The position numbers and the translations under genes were made by a program. The notes under the pieces are model-generated. The model did not search any database, was not told the DNA's origin, and saw only the letters and a list, made by a program, of their open reading frames with translations. A stretch of 60,176 nucleotides of DNA from RGIG5681 sp034180345. Lineage in GTDB: Bacteria > Bacillota_I > Bacilli_A > Erysipelotrichales > Erysipelotrichaceae. Location of the stretch: assembly GCA_034180345.1 (NCBI GenBank), contig JAXFOQ010000030.1, positions 1-60,176 of the forward strand, read 5' to 3'. Positions 44,904-52,189 of the stretch are shown one piece after another. Positions within the stretch are counted from its first letter, which is position 1; each line of letters starts with the position of its first letter.

Positions 44904-45468
44904 GTTGTTCCTCCAAAATTTCATCTATAACAACTAAGTAATCTACGGGTTTAATATAATTGAACGGTATTAAATAACCATTTTCCTTAATCCAAGTATA
45001 TGCCATTGAAGCGCGCTTGGTATTTTCATAATAATATATAAACTTTTCAGCTTCAATAAGAAATGTTTCATCTAACTTGGTAAATCTAAGAATAATGAAG
45101 CCAATACCGCCTAATTTAATAATACTCTTTAAATGATTTATTTGATGTTTATGAATACTTGAAAAGGGGAAAGATTTTATCGCTCCACATTCTTTGGCTT
45201 CAAAATCAATATAATATCCCTTATATATTCCGTTATAATCAGTGGTACTTGGTAGTTTGAAATAGGCTTCAACGATTTTAGCAGCACTCCGCTTAGGATA
45301 ATCAACCCTGACAATTTGAACAGGTGTTGGTTTTTTATGAATATTGGCAATCCCTGATGATTGATAATAGTTGTTGGTTATATTGATGTCATCTTCCAGT
45401 GCCATACCACGATTGGAACTGCTTTTAAGGTGTGTGGTTTTATTACTACTACCATTAGGATAATTCAT
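44893..45468 (-). CDS. recU: Holliday junction resolvase RecU
   Basis: Junction-resolving nuclease of Gram-positive recombination. NRGMALEDDINITNNYY (about residues 19-35), then the catalytic cluster TTDYNGIYKGYYIDFEAKE (about 75-93) with Asp, Glu and Lys, and HKHQINHL. 191 residues. The recU-ponA pair is conserved in Bacilli. No Shine-Dalgarno: the -10 TATAAT ends 7 nt before the ATG. Confidence 0.93.
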   Translation of the reverse strand: MNYPNGSSNKTTHLKSSSNRGMALEDDINITNNYYQSSGIANIHKKPTPVQIVRVDYPKRSAAKIVEAYFKLPSTTDYNGIYKGYYIDFEAKECGAIKSFPFSSIHKHQINHLKSIIKLGGIGFIILRFTKLDETFLIEAEKFIYYYENTKRASMAYTWIKENGYLIPFNYIKPVDYLVVIDEILEEQHGK

Positions 45469-45475
45469 ATTAATA

Positions 45476-45505
45476 ATTATAAGCTAATAATTAAAATTTC
45501 ATCAA
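45476..45505 (-). promoter_or_regulatory. recU-ponA promoter, predicts leaderless mRNA
   Basis: On the minus strand TTGATG (45505-45500) and TATAAT (45481-45476) are 18 nt apart; only 7 nt separate the -10 from the recU start. Confidence 0.55.
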
Positions 45506-45507
45506 CC

Positions 45508-45535
45508 TTGTTTTATTATTCAAATAGTTTATAAT
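45508..45535 (+). promoter_or_regulatory. Promoter of gpsB (and rnpB)
   Basis: TTGTTT (45508-45513) and TATAAT (45530-45535), 16-nt spacer; back to back with the recU promoter. Confidence 0.5.
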
Positions 45536-45554
45536 ATTTACAGGTGATCAAAAT

Positions 45555-45872
45555 ATGGAAAAATTAAATTTAACTATTGAAGAAATTTTAAACAAAGAGT
45601 TTAACATTGATTTTAAAGGCTACTCTGCAAAAGAGGTTGATGGTTATTTAGATATGATTTTAAATGATTATCAAATTATGCAGGAGTACATCGAGATTCT
45701 TGAAAAGAAAAATGAAACGCTCGAGGCTGAAATTAAGCAACAAAATGAAAAAATGTTGGAAATCGAAGCCAAGCATAAAATCAATGACCTTTCTAACACC
45801 ACCTCTTATTCATCGGTTGATCTTTTGAAAAGAGTTAGTCGTTTAGAGGAAGAAGTATTTAAAAAGAGCTAA
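45555..45872 (+). CDS. gpsB: Cell-cycle protein GpsB
   Basis: DivIVA-family adaptor of 105 residues that links PBPs to division. The N-terminal DivIVA domain has LTIEEILNKEFNIDFKGYSA (about 6-25) and the VDGYLDMILNDYQ helix. A coiled coil runs to about 75, with a short C-terminal helix LLKRVSRLEEEVF. AGGTGAT precedes the ATG. In Bacillus gpsB is beside rnpB and recU-ponA, the same as here. Confidence 0.93.
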   Translation: MEKLNLTIEEILNKEFNIDFKGYSAKEVDGYLDMILNDYQIMQEYIEILEKKNETLEAEIKQQNEKMLEIEAKHKINDLSNTTSYSSVDLLKRVSRLEEEVFKKS

Positions 45873-46208
45873 TGCTTTAGATAATCGCTAGTTTTTTCTA
45901 GAGGAAAGTCCATGCTCGCACAGACTGTGATGTCTGTAGTGATTGTGCTAGTTTAATCAATAAGGCTAGGCAGGTAGTACTGACGGCTGGTTAAGACCTA
46001 AGATAGATATATTATGGTTGGCGCCTATAAAAGTGTCAAAGAGACGAGTCAAAATGAAAGTTTTGAAGTGGAACGCGATAAACCCCGCAAGCGAGAAACC
46101 CAAAATAGGTAGGGGAATCTTGAATGGAGAAACAGAATTTATTCAAGGACAATTATATTGTAGATAAATGATTATCGTTATACAGAACATGGCTTATTAA
46201 GCATTAGT
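45870..46208 (+). ncRNA. rnpB: RNase P RNA, class B
   Basis: Catalytic RNA of RNase P. The conserved GAGGAAAGTCCATGCTCGC (45900-45918) is followed by GAACGCGATAAACCCCGCAA and GGTAGGGGAA blocks, and TACAGAACATGGCTTA near the 3' end. The end helix P1 is visible: TAATGCTT at 45870-45877 pairs with AAGCATTA at 46199-46206. The block pattern is the Bacillus-type (class B). The ends are approximate. Confidence 0.95.
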
Positions 46209-46214
46209 CATTAG

Positions 46215-46239
46215 ATGTGGTTTATTGACCACATTTTTT
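46215..46239 (+). terminator. Terminator of rnpB
   Basis: ATGTGGT pairs with ACCACAT around TTATTG, followed by T6. Its loop and right arm also hold the -35 TTGACC of pgsA. Confidence 0.8.
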
Positions 46240-46255
46240 ATTGCTGTGATATAAT
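46225..46255 (+). promoter_or_regulatory. pgsA promoter, predicts leaderless mRNA
   Basis: TTGACC (46225-46230) and extended -10 TGATATAAT (46247-46255), 19-nt spacer. Six bases separate the -10 from the ATG; no Shine-Dalgarno. Confidence 0.55.
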
Positions 46256-46261
46256 AATTTT

Positions 46262-46855
46262 ATGAATTTACCTAACAAATTAACTTTATTTAGAATATTT
46301 TTAATCCCAGTCTTAATCTTGTTTTGGATTTTTCCTTTTCAAAGTGTAGGAATTAGCTTTTATGAGTTTTATTTTAAGGGCTTTAGCTTAAGTGTTTTTA
46401 ATTTAATTATTTTATTCATCTTTGCGATTGCCAGCATAACTGATGCCTTAGATGGTCATATTGCTAGAAAAAATAATCTTATTACCACCTTTGGTAAATT
46501 TGCTGATCCGATTGCTGATAAATTATTGGTTAATACGATGTTACTTTTGTTGCTATCGGCAAATAAGATACCAGCAATCCCGGTGGTGGTGATGCTTGGA
46601 AGAGATACGATTGTTGATGGATGTCGAATGATTGCTTCAAGAAACGGTATTGTGGTTGCGGCTGGTTTTATGGGCAAGGTCAAAACAGCTTCGCAAATGA
46701 TTGCCATCGCCTTGATTTTGCTCAATAATTTACCCTTTGCGATTTTAGGTTTGAATGTTGCTATTTTTATGCTGTGGTTTGCGACATTTGCATCGCTGAT
46801 GAGTGGAATTCAATATTTTATGCAATTAAAAGATTATATTTTTGAAAGTATGTAG
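46262..46855 (+). CDS. pgsA: CDP-diacylglycerol-glycerol-3-phosphate 3-phosphatidyltransferase
   Basis: Makes phosphatidylglycerophosphate from CDP-diacylglycerol (from CdsA). The CDP-alcohol phosphotransferase motif D-2-DG-2-AR-8-G-3-D-3-D is intact in DALDGHIARK..GKFADPIADK at about residues 60-84. MNLPNKLTLFRIFLIPVLI is the family start. 197 residues, about five TM helices. It lies upstream of recA; it appears to have a leaderless start. Confidence 0.94.
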   Translation: MNLPNKLTLFRIFLIPVLILFWIFPFQSVGISFYEFYFKGFSLSVFNLIILFIFAIASITDALDGHIARKNNLITTFGKFADPIADKLLVNTMLLLLLSANKIPAIPVVVMLGRDTIVDGCRMIASRNGIVVAAGFMGKVKTASQMIAIALILLNNLPFAILGLNVAIFMLWFATFASLMSGIQYFMQLKDYIFESM

Positions 46856-46895
46856 GAATTTTATGATTCTTAGCTATAAATAATTAGGAGGAAAA

Positions 46896-47891
46896 ATGAC
46901 TAAAATAGATGAAAGAGAGGCCTTGCTTAATGAGGCACTTAAACAAATAGAAAAACAATACGGCAAGGGTTCGATAATGAAACTTGGTGAAAGACCTAAT
47001 GTTGATGTAGATGTTATTCCAAGTGGTAGTTTAATGATTGATAATGTTTTGGGGGTTGGCGGTTTTCCTAAGGGACGAATTATTGAAATTTACGGTCCTG
47101 AATCAAGCGGTAAAACTACTTTGGCATTACACGCCATTGCCTCTTGTCAAAAGGAAGGTAATCGTGCTGCCTTTATTGATGCTGAACATGCTATCGATCC
47201 TAAATATGCCAGAAATTTAGGTGTTAATATTGATGAATTAGTGCTTTCACAGCCGGATAGCGGCGAACAAGCACTGGAAATAGCTGAAGTTTTAATTAAG
47301 AGTGGTGCTATTGATTTAATCGTTATCGACAGTGTTGCAGCCTTGGTTCCACAGGCGGAGCTTGATGGTGAAATGGGTGATGCCAATGTTGGTTTACATG
47401 CTCGTTTGATGTCTAAGGCAATGAGAAAACTGGCAGGAGCAATGAATCACAATAAATGCACAACCATCTTTATTAATCAATTAAGAGAAAAAGTAGGGGT
47501 TATATATGGCAGTCCTGAAACTACAACAGGTGGTAGAGCACTTAAATTTTATTCAACAATTAGACTTGAAGTTCGCAAATCTGAAGCTATTAAAAATGGT
47601 ACAGAATTAATTGGCAATAAAGTTAATATCAAGGTGGCGAAAAACAAAGTAGCACCACCATTTAGAACGGCATCAGTAGAAATATATTATGGCGAAGGTA
47701 TTAGTCATTACAGCGAAGTTATCCAACTTGCGGTTGATTATGGAATTATTGATAAGGCTGGTGCATGGTTTAGTTATAAGGGTGAAAAGATTGGACAAGG
47801 TCAAAATGCTGTTAAAGCCTTCTTAAAAGCCAATCCTTCAATTGATCAGGATATTACTGAACAAATTAAAGAAAAGTTATACAATAAATAA
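46896..47891 (+). CDS. recA: Recombinase RecA
   Basis: Strand-exchange protein and SOS co-protease. Walker A GPESSGKTTLALH (about residues 66-78), Walker B LIVIDSVAAL, the L2 loop region FINQLREKVGVIYGSPETTT. 331 residues, with a short C-terminal tail. AGGAGG precedes the ATG. I saw no palindrome like that of dinB just upstream. It keeps the pgsA-recA-rny order common in Firmicutes (cinA is absent). Confidence 0.97.
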   Translation: MTKIDEREALLNEALKQIEKQYGKGSIMKLGERPNVDVDVIPSGSLMIDNVLGVGGFPKGRIIEIYGPESSGKTTLALHAIASCQKEGNRAAFIDAEHAIDPKYARNLGVNIDELVLSQPDSGEQALEIAEVLIKSGAIDLIVIDSVAALVPQAELDGEMGDANVGLHARLMSKAMRKLAGAMNHNKCTTIFINQLREKVGVIYGSPETTTGGRALKFYSTIRLEVRKSEAIKNGTELIGNKVNIKVAKNKVAPPFRTASVEIYYGEGISHYSEVIQLAVDYGIIDKAGAWFSYKGEKIGQGQNAVKAFLKANPSIDQDITEQIKEKLYNK

Positions 47892-47897
47892 TGAACT

Positions 47898-47926
47898 AAA
47901 ACAAGGCGATTATGGCGCTTTGTTTT
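47898..47926 (+). terminator. Terminator after recA
   Basis: AAAACAAGGCG pairs with CGCTTTGTTTT (one G-U pair), followed by ATTTT. Confidence 0.65.
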
Positions 47927-47946
47927 ATTTTACACGATAGTGCATC

Positions 47947-47975
47947 TTGTTAAACAAATGATTATTGAGTATAAT
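47947..47975 (+). promoter_or_regulatory. Promoter of rny
   Basis: TTGTTA (47947-47952) and TATAAT (47970-47975) with a 17-nt spacer. Confidence 0.6.
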
Positions 47976-48009
47976 TAATTTGTTATTAATTAACAATAGG
48001 AGGGAATTT

Positions 48010-49563
48010 ATGGAATATCTATTTCCTTCCATAATTGCTGGATGTGTTGGTATAATTATTGGAGTTATATTTATGGTTATATTGGCGCGTGCTGGATTAA
48101 ACCGTGATAAGAATCAGGCTAAATTAATACTTGATGATGCCGAAAGTAAGGCTAAAAATACACTAAAACAAGCAGTTTTAGATGGCAAAACTCAAGTTTA
48201 TGATTTAAAACTTCAAGCTGAAAAAGAAATTAAAGAATTAAAGAGTGAATTAAATGATCTTGAAAACAAATTATCTCGTCGTGAGTTTTCTTTGAATGCC
48301 CGTGATGAAAATATTTTGAATAAAGAAAAGACACTGGAACAAAAACTTAAAAAAGCTGAAGATAAAAATATCCAATTAAGCAAGATGGAAGAAGACCTTC
48401 AAGCTCGTATTGATGGTCAAATTGCGCTTTTAGAAAGAGTTTCTAATTTAAGTGCGGAAGATGCTAAAAAAGAATTGATGGAAGTAGTCGAACGAAAAAT
48501 GAATTTAGAGATTGCTGCTTACATTAAAGAACGCGAAGATGAAGCTATAAGTACTGCTGAAACTAAAAGCAGAGAAATATTGGCTACAGCTATTCAGCGT
48601 TATTCACAAGATGAAGTGATTGAAAGAACGGTATCGGTAGTTAGTTTACCAACCGATGAAATGAAGGGCCGCATTATTGGTCGTGAAGGCAGAAATATTC
48701 GTGCCATCGAACAAGCGACCGGTGTGGATTTAATTATCGATGATACACCTGAAACAATTACAATTTCTTGTTTTAATCCGATTAGACGCGAAATTGCTAG
48801 GGTTTCACTTGAAACATTAATTAGAGATGGTCGTATTCAACCTGGTAGAATCGAAGAAGTTGTTAGAAAAACTACTGAGGAAATCGAACATATTATGTAT
48901 AAGGCTGGTGAAGAAGCTTGTTTTAAACTTAAAATCGGTAAGATGGATAAAGAGTTGATTAAGCTTTTAGGACGAATGAAGTATCGTTATTCATATGGTC
49001 AAAATGGTTTATCACATTCAATGGAAGTTGCTACCTTATCTGGAATTATGGCCTCTGAACTTGGTCTTAATCAACAGCTCGCAAAACGAGCTGGTCTATT
49101 ACATGATATTGGTAAGGCCTTGGACTTTGAATTTGATGGTACCCATGTTGAACTCGGTGTTAAAGTAGCTAAAAAATACGGTGAAAACGAAACGGTAATC
49201 AATGCAATTGCCTCACACCATGGTGATGTACCACCTACAGGACTTATCTCTAATATCGTAGCTGCGGCTGATACTTTAAGTGCTGCAAGACCTGGTGCAA
49301 GACATGAAGGATTAGAGAATTATATTCAAAGATTGGAACAACTAGAAAATGTTGCTTCAAGTTTCAAGGGTGTTGATAAGGCCTATGCTATTCAAGCGGG
49401 TCGTGAAGTGCGAGTTATGGTCGTACCTGAACAGGTTGATGATCAAAAAATGCACATCATTGCAAGAGATATTAAGGATAAGATTGAAACTGATTTGACC
49501 TATCCTGGACAAATTAAAATTACGGTAATTCGTGAAGTGCGCGCTAATGAAGTAGCTAAATAA
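48010..49563 (+). CDS. rny: Ribonuclease Y
   Basis: Membrane-bound endoribonuclease that initiates mRNA decay. N-terminal TM (about residues 5-26), a long coiled coil (30-190), KH domain (GRIIGREGRNIRAIEQATGVD, in two parts at about 219-239) and an HD domain (LLHDIGKA, about 360). 517 residues. I use the ATG at 48010 because AGGAGG lies at 47998-48003; an in-frame ATG at 47965 would sit in the promoter. ymdB follows, as in most Firmicutes. Confidence 0.96.
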   Translation: MEYLFPSIIAGCVGIIIGVIFMVILARAGLNRDKNQAKLILDDAESKAKNTLKQAVLDGKTQVYDLKLQAEKEIKELKSELNDLENKLSRREFSLNARDENILNKEKTLEQKLKKAEDKNIQLSKMEEDLQARIDGQIALLERVSNLSAEDAKKELMEVVERKMNLEIAAYIKEREDEAISTAETKSREILATAIQRYSQDEVIERTVSVVSLPTDEMKGRIIGREGRNIRAIEQATGVDLIIDDTPETITISCFNPIRREIARVSLETLIRDGRIQPGRIEEVVRKTTEEIEHIMYKAGEEACFKLKIGKMDKELIKLLGRMKYRYSYGQNGLSHSMEVATLSGIMASELGLNQQLAKRAGLLHDIGKALDFEFDGTHVELGVKVAKKYGENETVINAIASHHGDVPPTGLISNIVAAADTLSAARPGARHEGLENYIQRLEQLENVASSFKGVDKAYAIQAGREVRVMVVPEQVDDQKMHIIARDIKDKIETDLTYPGQIKITVIREVRANEVAK

Positions 49564-50366
49564 TGAATTTGTTGTTTATAGGCGATATTGTAGGGCGTAG
49601 TGGTCGCAATATCGTCTTTAATTTTTTAGATCAAATTAAAGCTGAATATGATATTGACTTTGTAATAGCCAACGGTGAAAATAGCGCGCATGGAAAGGGT
49701 ATTACAAAAAAAATATATCAACAATTGATGGATGCGGGAATTGATTGTATAACTTTAGGTAATCATGCCTTCAGCAAGAAGGAAATTGTTATGGATATTG
49801 ATCATTTAGATAATATGATCAGACCCTATAATCTTAATGTTTATCCGGAAAAAGGTCATTTTATTAAAGTCTATAATATCTGTGGTCTTAATTTGGGCAT
49901 TGTTAATATCATGGGAAAAGTTTTTATGAATAATGTAGAAAAGACCTCATTTGATGCTATGAAGGACTTATTGTATAGGTATCGCATTAAAGATAAATAC
50001 AAATTAGATTTACTTTTTGTTGACTTACACGCTGAAGCAACTTCTGAGAAAATTTTATTCGCTAATTATTTTAAAAATGAATGTATTGCGGTTGTTGGAA
50101 CCCACACACATATTCAAACAGCCGATGAGCGTTTAATTGGTGGTTGTGCCTATATTAGTGATACTGGTATGTGTGGTCCTTATAATTCAATTATCGGACG
50201 AGATATTAATGAAATGATTGAATCAATGATTTTGGGTATTAAAACACACTATACTATTGCTGGTGGTGAAGCTATTTTTAATGCCGTGGTTATTGAAATT
50301 GACAATAACACTAGGCGTGCTACAGCGATTAAACGCATTCAAATTAGACCACAAAACGAAAATTAA
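49563..50366 (+). CDS. ymdB: YmdB-family metallophosphoesterase
   Basis: Binuclear metal phosphodiesterase; Bacillus YmdB cleaves 2',3'-cyclic nucleotides. MNLLFIGDIVGRSGR gives the first Asp, NGENSAHGKGIT the Asn-Glu, LGNHAFSKKE the His, and VGTHTHIQTADERLI the metal-binding His pair. 267 residues. It starts in the rny stop codon (TAATG), so it is coupled to rny. Confidence 0.94.
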   Translation: MNLLFIGDIVGRSGRNIVFNFLDQIKAEYDIDFVIANGENSAHGKGITKKIYQQLMDAGIDCITLGNHAFSKKEIVMDIDHLDNMIRPYNLNVYPEKGHFIKVYNICGLNLGIVNIMGKVFMNNVEKTSFDAMKDLLYRYRIKDKYKLDLLFVDLHAEATSEKILFANYFKNECIAVVGTHTHIQTADERLIGGCAYISDTGMCGPYNSIIGRDINEMIESMILGIKTHYTIAGGEAIFNAVVIEIDNNTRRATAIKRIQIRPQNEN

Positions 50367-50411
50367 ATTGACTATAATATTTTACTTTATTCGTTATAAG
50401 TGGTATTTTAT

Positions 50412-50528
50412 ATGTATATGAATAAAAATGAACTGAAACCAGAACATTTGATGATAGTGATAGCGCTTGTTGGGTTTTTGATGGTTGTATTTTATATATT
50501 TGCATCAAATATGATTAAATTATTCTAG
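50412..50528 (+). CDS. Possible 38-residue membrane peptide
   Basis: A short ORF between ymdB and sepF: a polar N-terminus MYMNKNELKPEH, then one hydrophobic helix LMIVIALVGFLMVVFYIFA and a short tail. The amphipathic layout is that of small single-pass proteins, but the Shine-Dalgarno is weak (AAGTGG) and no homologue is known to me. The start could be 50418. The rest of 50367-50600 shows nothing clear. Confidence 0.35.
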   Translation: MYMNKNELKPEHLMIVIALVGFLMVVFYIFASNMIKLF

Positions 50529-50600
50529 TTGCTTTATTTATCATACTGATAATATTCATATTACAGGTTATTTAAAATCTAAAACAACAGGGAGGAACTT

Positions 50601-51011
50601 ATGGGTTTAGGAGAAAAATTTAAAAATTTTATTACACCAATTGATACAGAGGAAGATACTGAAATCGAACTAACTAATGACGAAGTTGAAAAATTAAGTC
50701 AATATGAACATGTTAAAAATAATAACCTTACCAGCAATAAAACAACAAATGCGAAAATGGTATTATTTGAACCTCGTGGTTTTGAAGAAGCAGAGGAAAT
50801 TGCCTTTCATTTAAAGGCTCGACGCGCTTGTGTTGTTAATTTGCACCGTGTTCCTAAGGAATATGCTCAAAGGATTATTGATTTCTTAAGTGGTACTTTA
50901 TTTGCCTTGGATGGTGTTATTTCTAAGGTTGGTGAAAATGTAATTCTATGCACTCCAAAAGAAATGAGTGTAGCCGGCGACATTAGTTTAAATAATAATA
51001 GTGAAGAATAA
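50601..51011 (+). CDS. sepF: Cell division protein SepF
   Basis: SepF tethers FtsZ to the membrane. N-terminal amphipathic helix MGLGEKFKNFITP, an acidic linker, and a C-terminal domain with FEPRGFEEAEEIAFHLKARR (about residues 56-75), CVVNLHRVPKEYAQRIIDFLSG and DGVISKVGENVILCTP. 136 residues. Strong GGGAGGAA before the ATG. Usually within the ylm cluster; here it stands alone behind ymdB with its own terminator. Confidence 0.95.
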   Translation: MGLGEKFKNFITPIDTEEDTEIELTNDEVEKLSQYEHVKNNNLTSNKTTNAKMVLFEPRGFEEAEEIAFHLKARRACVVNLHRVPKEYAQRIIDFLSGTLFALDGVISKVGENVILCTPKEMSVAGDISLNNNSEE

Positions 51012-51022
51012 CAATGATATTT

Positions 51023-51057
51023 GCACTCTTAGGAGTGCTTTTATTTTATTTTTTTAG
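51023..51057 (+). terminator. Terminator after sepF
   Basis: GCACTC-TTAG-GAGTGC followed by a long T-rich tract. Confidence 0.85.
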
Positions 51058-51063
51058 TATTAT
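51058..51063 (+). promoter_or_regulatory. -10-like element directly before the MarR-NrdG fusion
   Basis: TATTAT ends 6 nt before the ATG and follows the sepF terminator tract; no Shine-Dalgarno. Weak evidence alone, but it matches the spacing at dinB, recU, obgE and pgsA. Confidence 0.3.
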
Positions 51064-51069
51064 TTATTT

Positions 51070-52188
51070 ATGAATAATTTTATGAGTCTTGATTCATCAA
51101 TACTATATCGTTGCAACTTAAAATATTATGATAAGGTTTTAGCTAAATATGGTATTGGTTATGCCCAGTTAATTTTTTTAATTTTTATCAATGAAAAAGA
51201 GGGTTTAACTATGAATGATTTGGTTAAAAGTGGCGCCTTTGATAAGGGTACTGTTACCAAATCTTTACAGAAACTTGAAGCCTTGGGATATATTAATATC
51301 AATGTAAGTGCCAATGATAAACGGAATAAATTAATATTTTTAACCGATAAGGCTCGTGATATTATGCCTGTCTTACATAATTTTAAGAATGATTGGTGGA
51401 ATTTTATTGCGATTGATCTTAACGAAGAAGAACGCAAACAATTTCTCTTATATACTGAAAAGTTAATTTCAAGAGCCCTTGATTATGATGGGATTGAATT
51501 TAACGAAGGATCAAGAATTAAAATATATGATTATCAGTCATTAAATCTTAATGATTTTGCCCCATATATCGCCTTTAGTATTGATGTGGGAATCCCATTG
51601 TTAATATATAAGTATGATGATGCTAAAAAACTTGAATATTTGAATGAAAATTACAATCCTATTGATGATGAAGTTATCTATGATATTTTAGAAAAACAAA
51701 ATTGGCTTGAAGGGATTGTGATAAAGGGTGGAGAAGTTTTTAGTGAAAATAATCTTGAACAATTAATTATTAATTTAAAGCGTTACGGTATACCGATTAA
51801 AATCATTACCTATGGTCTATATCCATTACAACTTAAATACTTTATTGAAAATCATTTAGTTGACTATGTTAGTCTTATTGTTTTGAATGATTTTGATAAC
51901 TATCAAAAAACATTAGAAACTGATAATTATGATTCCTCAGCAATTGTTAAGAGTGTTGAAATATTAAAAAATAGTGATATTGATTATGACTTTAATTTAA
52001 CGCTAATTAAGGAATATCACAATTTTGATAACATTAAGAAAATTAGTAAATGCTTAAGTAATTCTAAGCTTGTTATTGACCAAAGTTGTAATTGTGATGA
52101 ATTGACTGTTTATGATAAAGATGAACTTAAAGAAATAATTGATTTATTTATTAAGAATGGTTCAACAGTGCAAGTGAAAGGAGAATGA
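51070..52188 (+). CDS. MarR-type HTH fused to a cysteine-less NrdG-like radical-SAM fold
   Basis: 372 residues. Residues 1-135 are a MarR winged helix: IFLIFINEKEGLTMNDLVKS, GTVTKSLQKLEALGYI and the wing NDKRNKLIFLTDKA. Residues 150-372 follow the anaerobic ribonucleotide-reductase activase (NrdG2) plan: DFAPYIAFSID where NrdG has the cluster loop, NWLEGIVIKGGEVF at 211-224 matching the GGE SAM motif, and a family-like end LIKEIID..NGSTVQVKG-type. The CxxxCxxC loop (about 172-181) reads VGIPLLIYKY, with no cysteine. So it cannot bind a canonical 4Fe-4S cluster. The ATG at 51070 or 51082 may be the start. An NrdD-like gene follows 1 nt after the stop. Confidence 0.75.
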   Translation: MNNFMSLDSSILYRCNLKYYDKVLAKYGIGYAQLIFLIFINEKEGLTMNDLVKSGAFDKGTVTKSLQKLEALGYININVSANDKRNKLIFLTDKARDIMPVLHNFKNDWWNFIAIDLNEEERKQFLLYTEKLISRALDYDGIEFNEGSRIKIYDYQSLNLNDFAPYIAFSIDVGIPLLIYKYDDAKKLEYLNENYNPIDDEVIYDILEKQNWLEGIVIKGGEVFSENNLEQLIINLKRYGIPIKIITYGLYPLQLKYFIENHLVDYVSLIVLNDFDNYQKTLETDNYDSSAIVKSVEILKNSDIDYDFNLTLIKEYHNFDNIKKISKCLSNSKLVIDQSCNCDELTVYDKDELKEIIDLFIKNGSTVQVKGE

Positions 52189-52189
52189 T

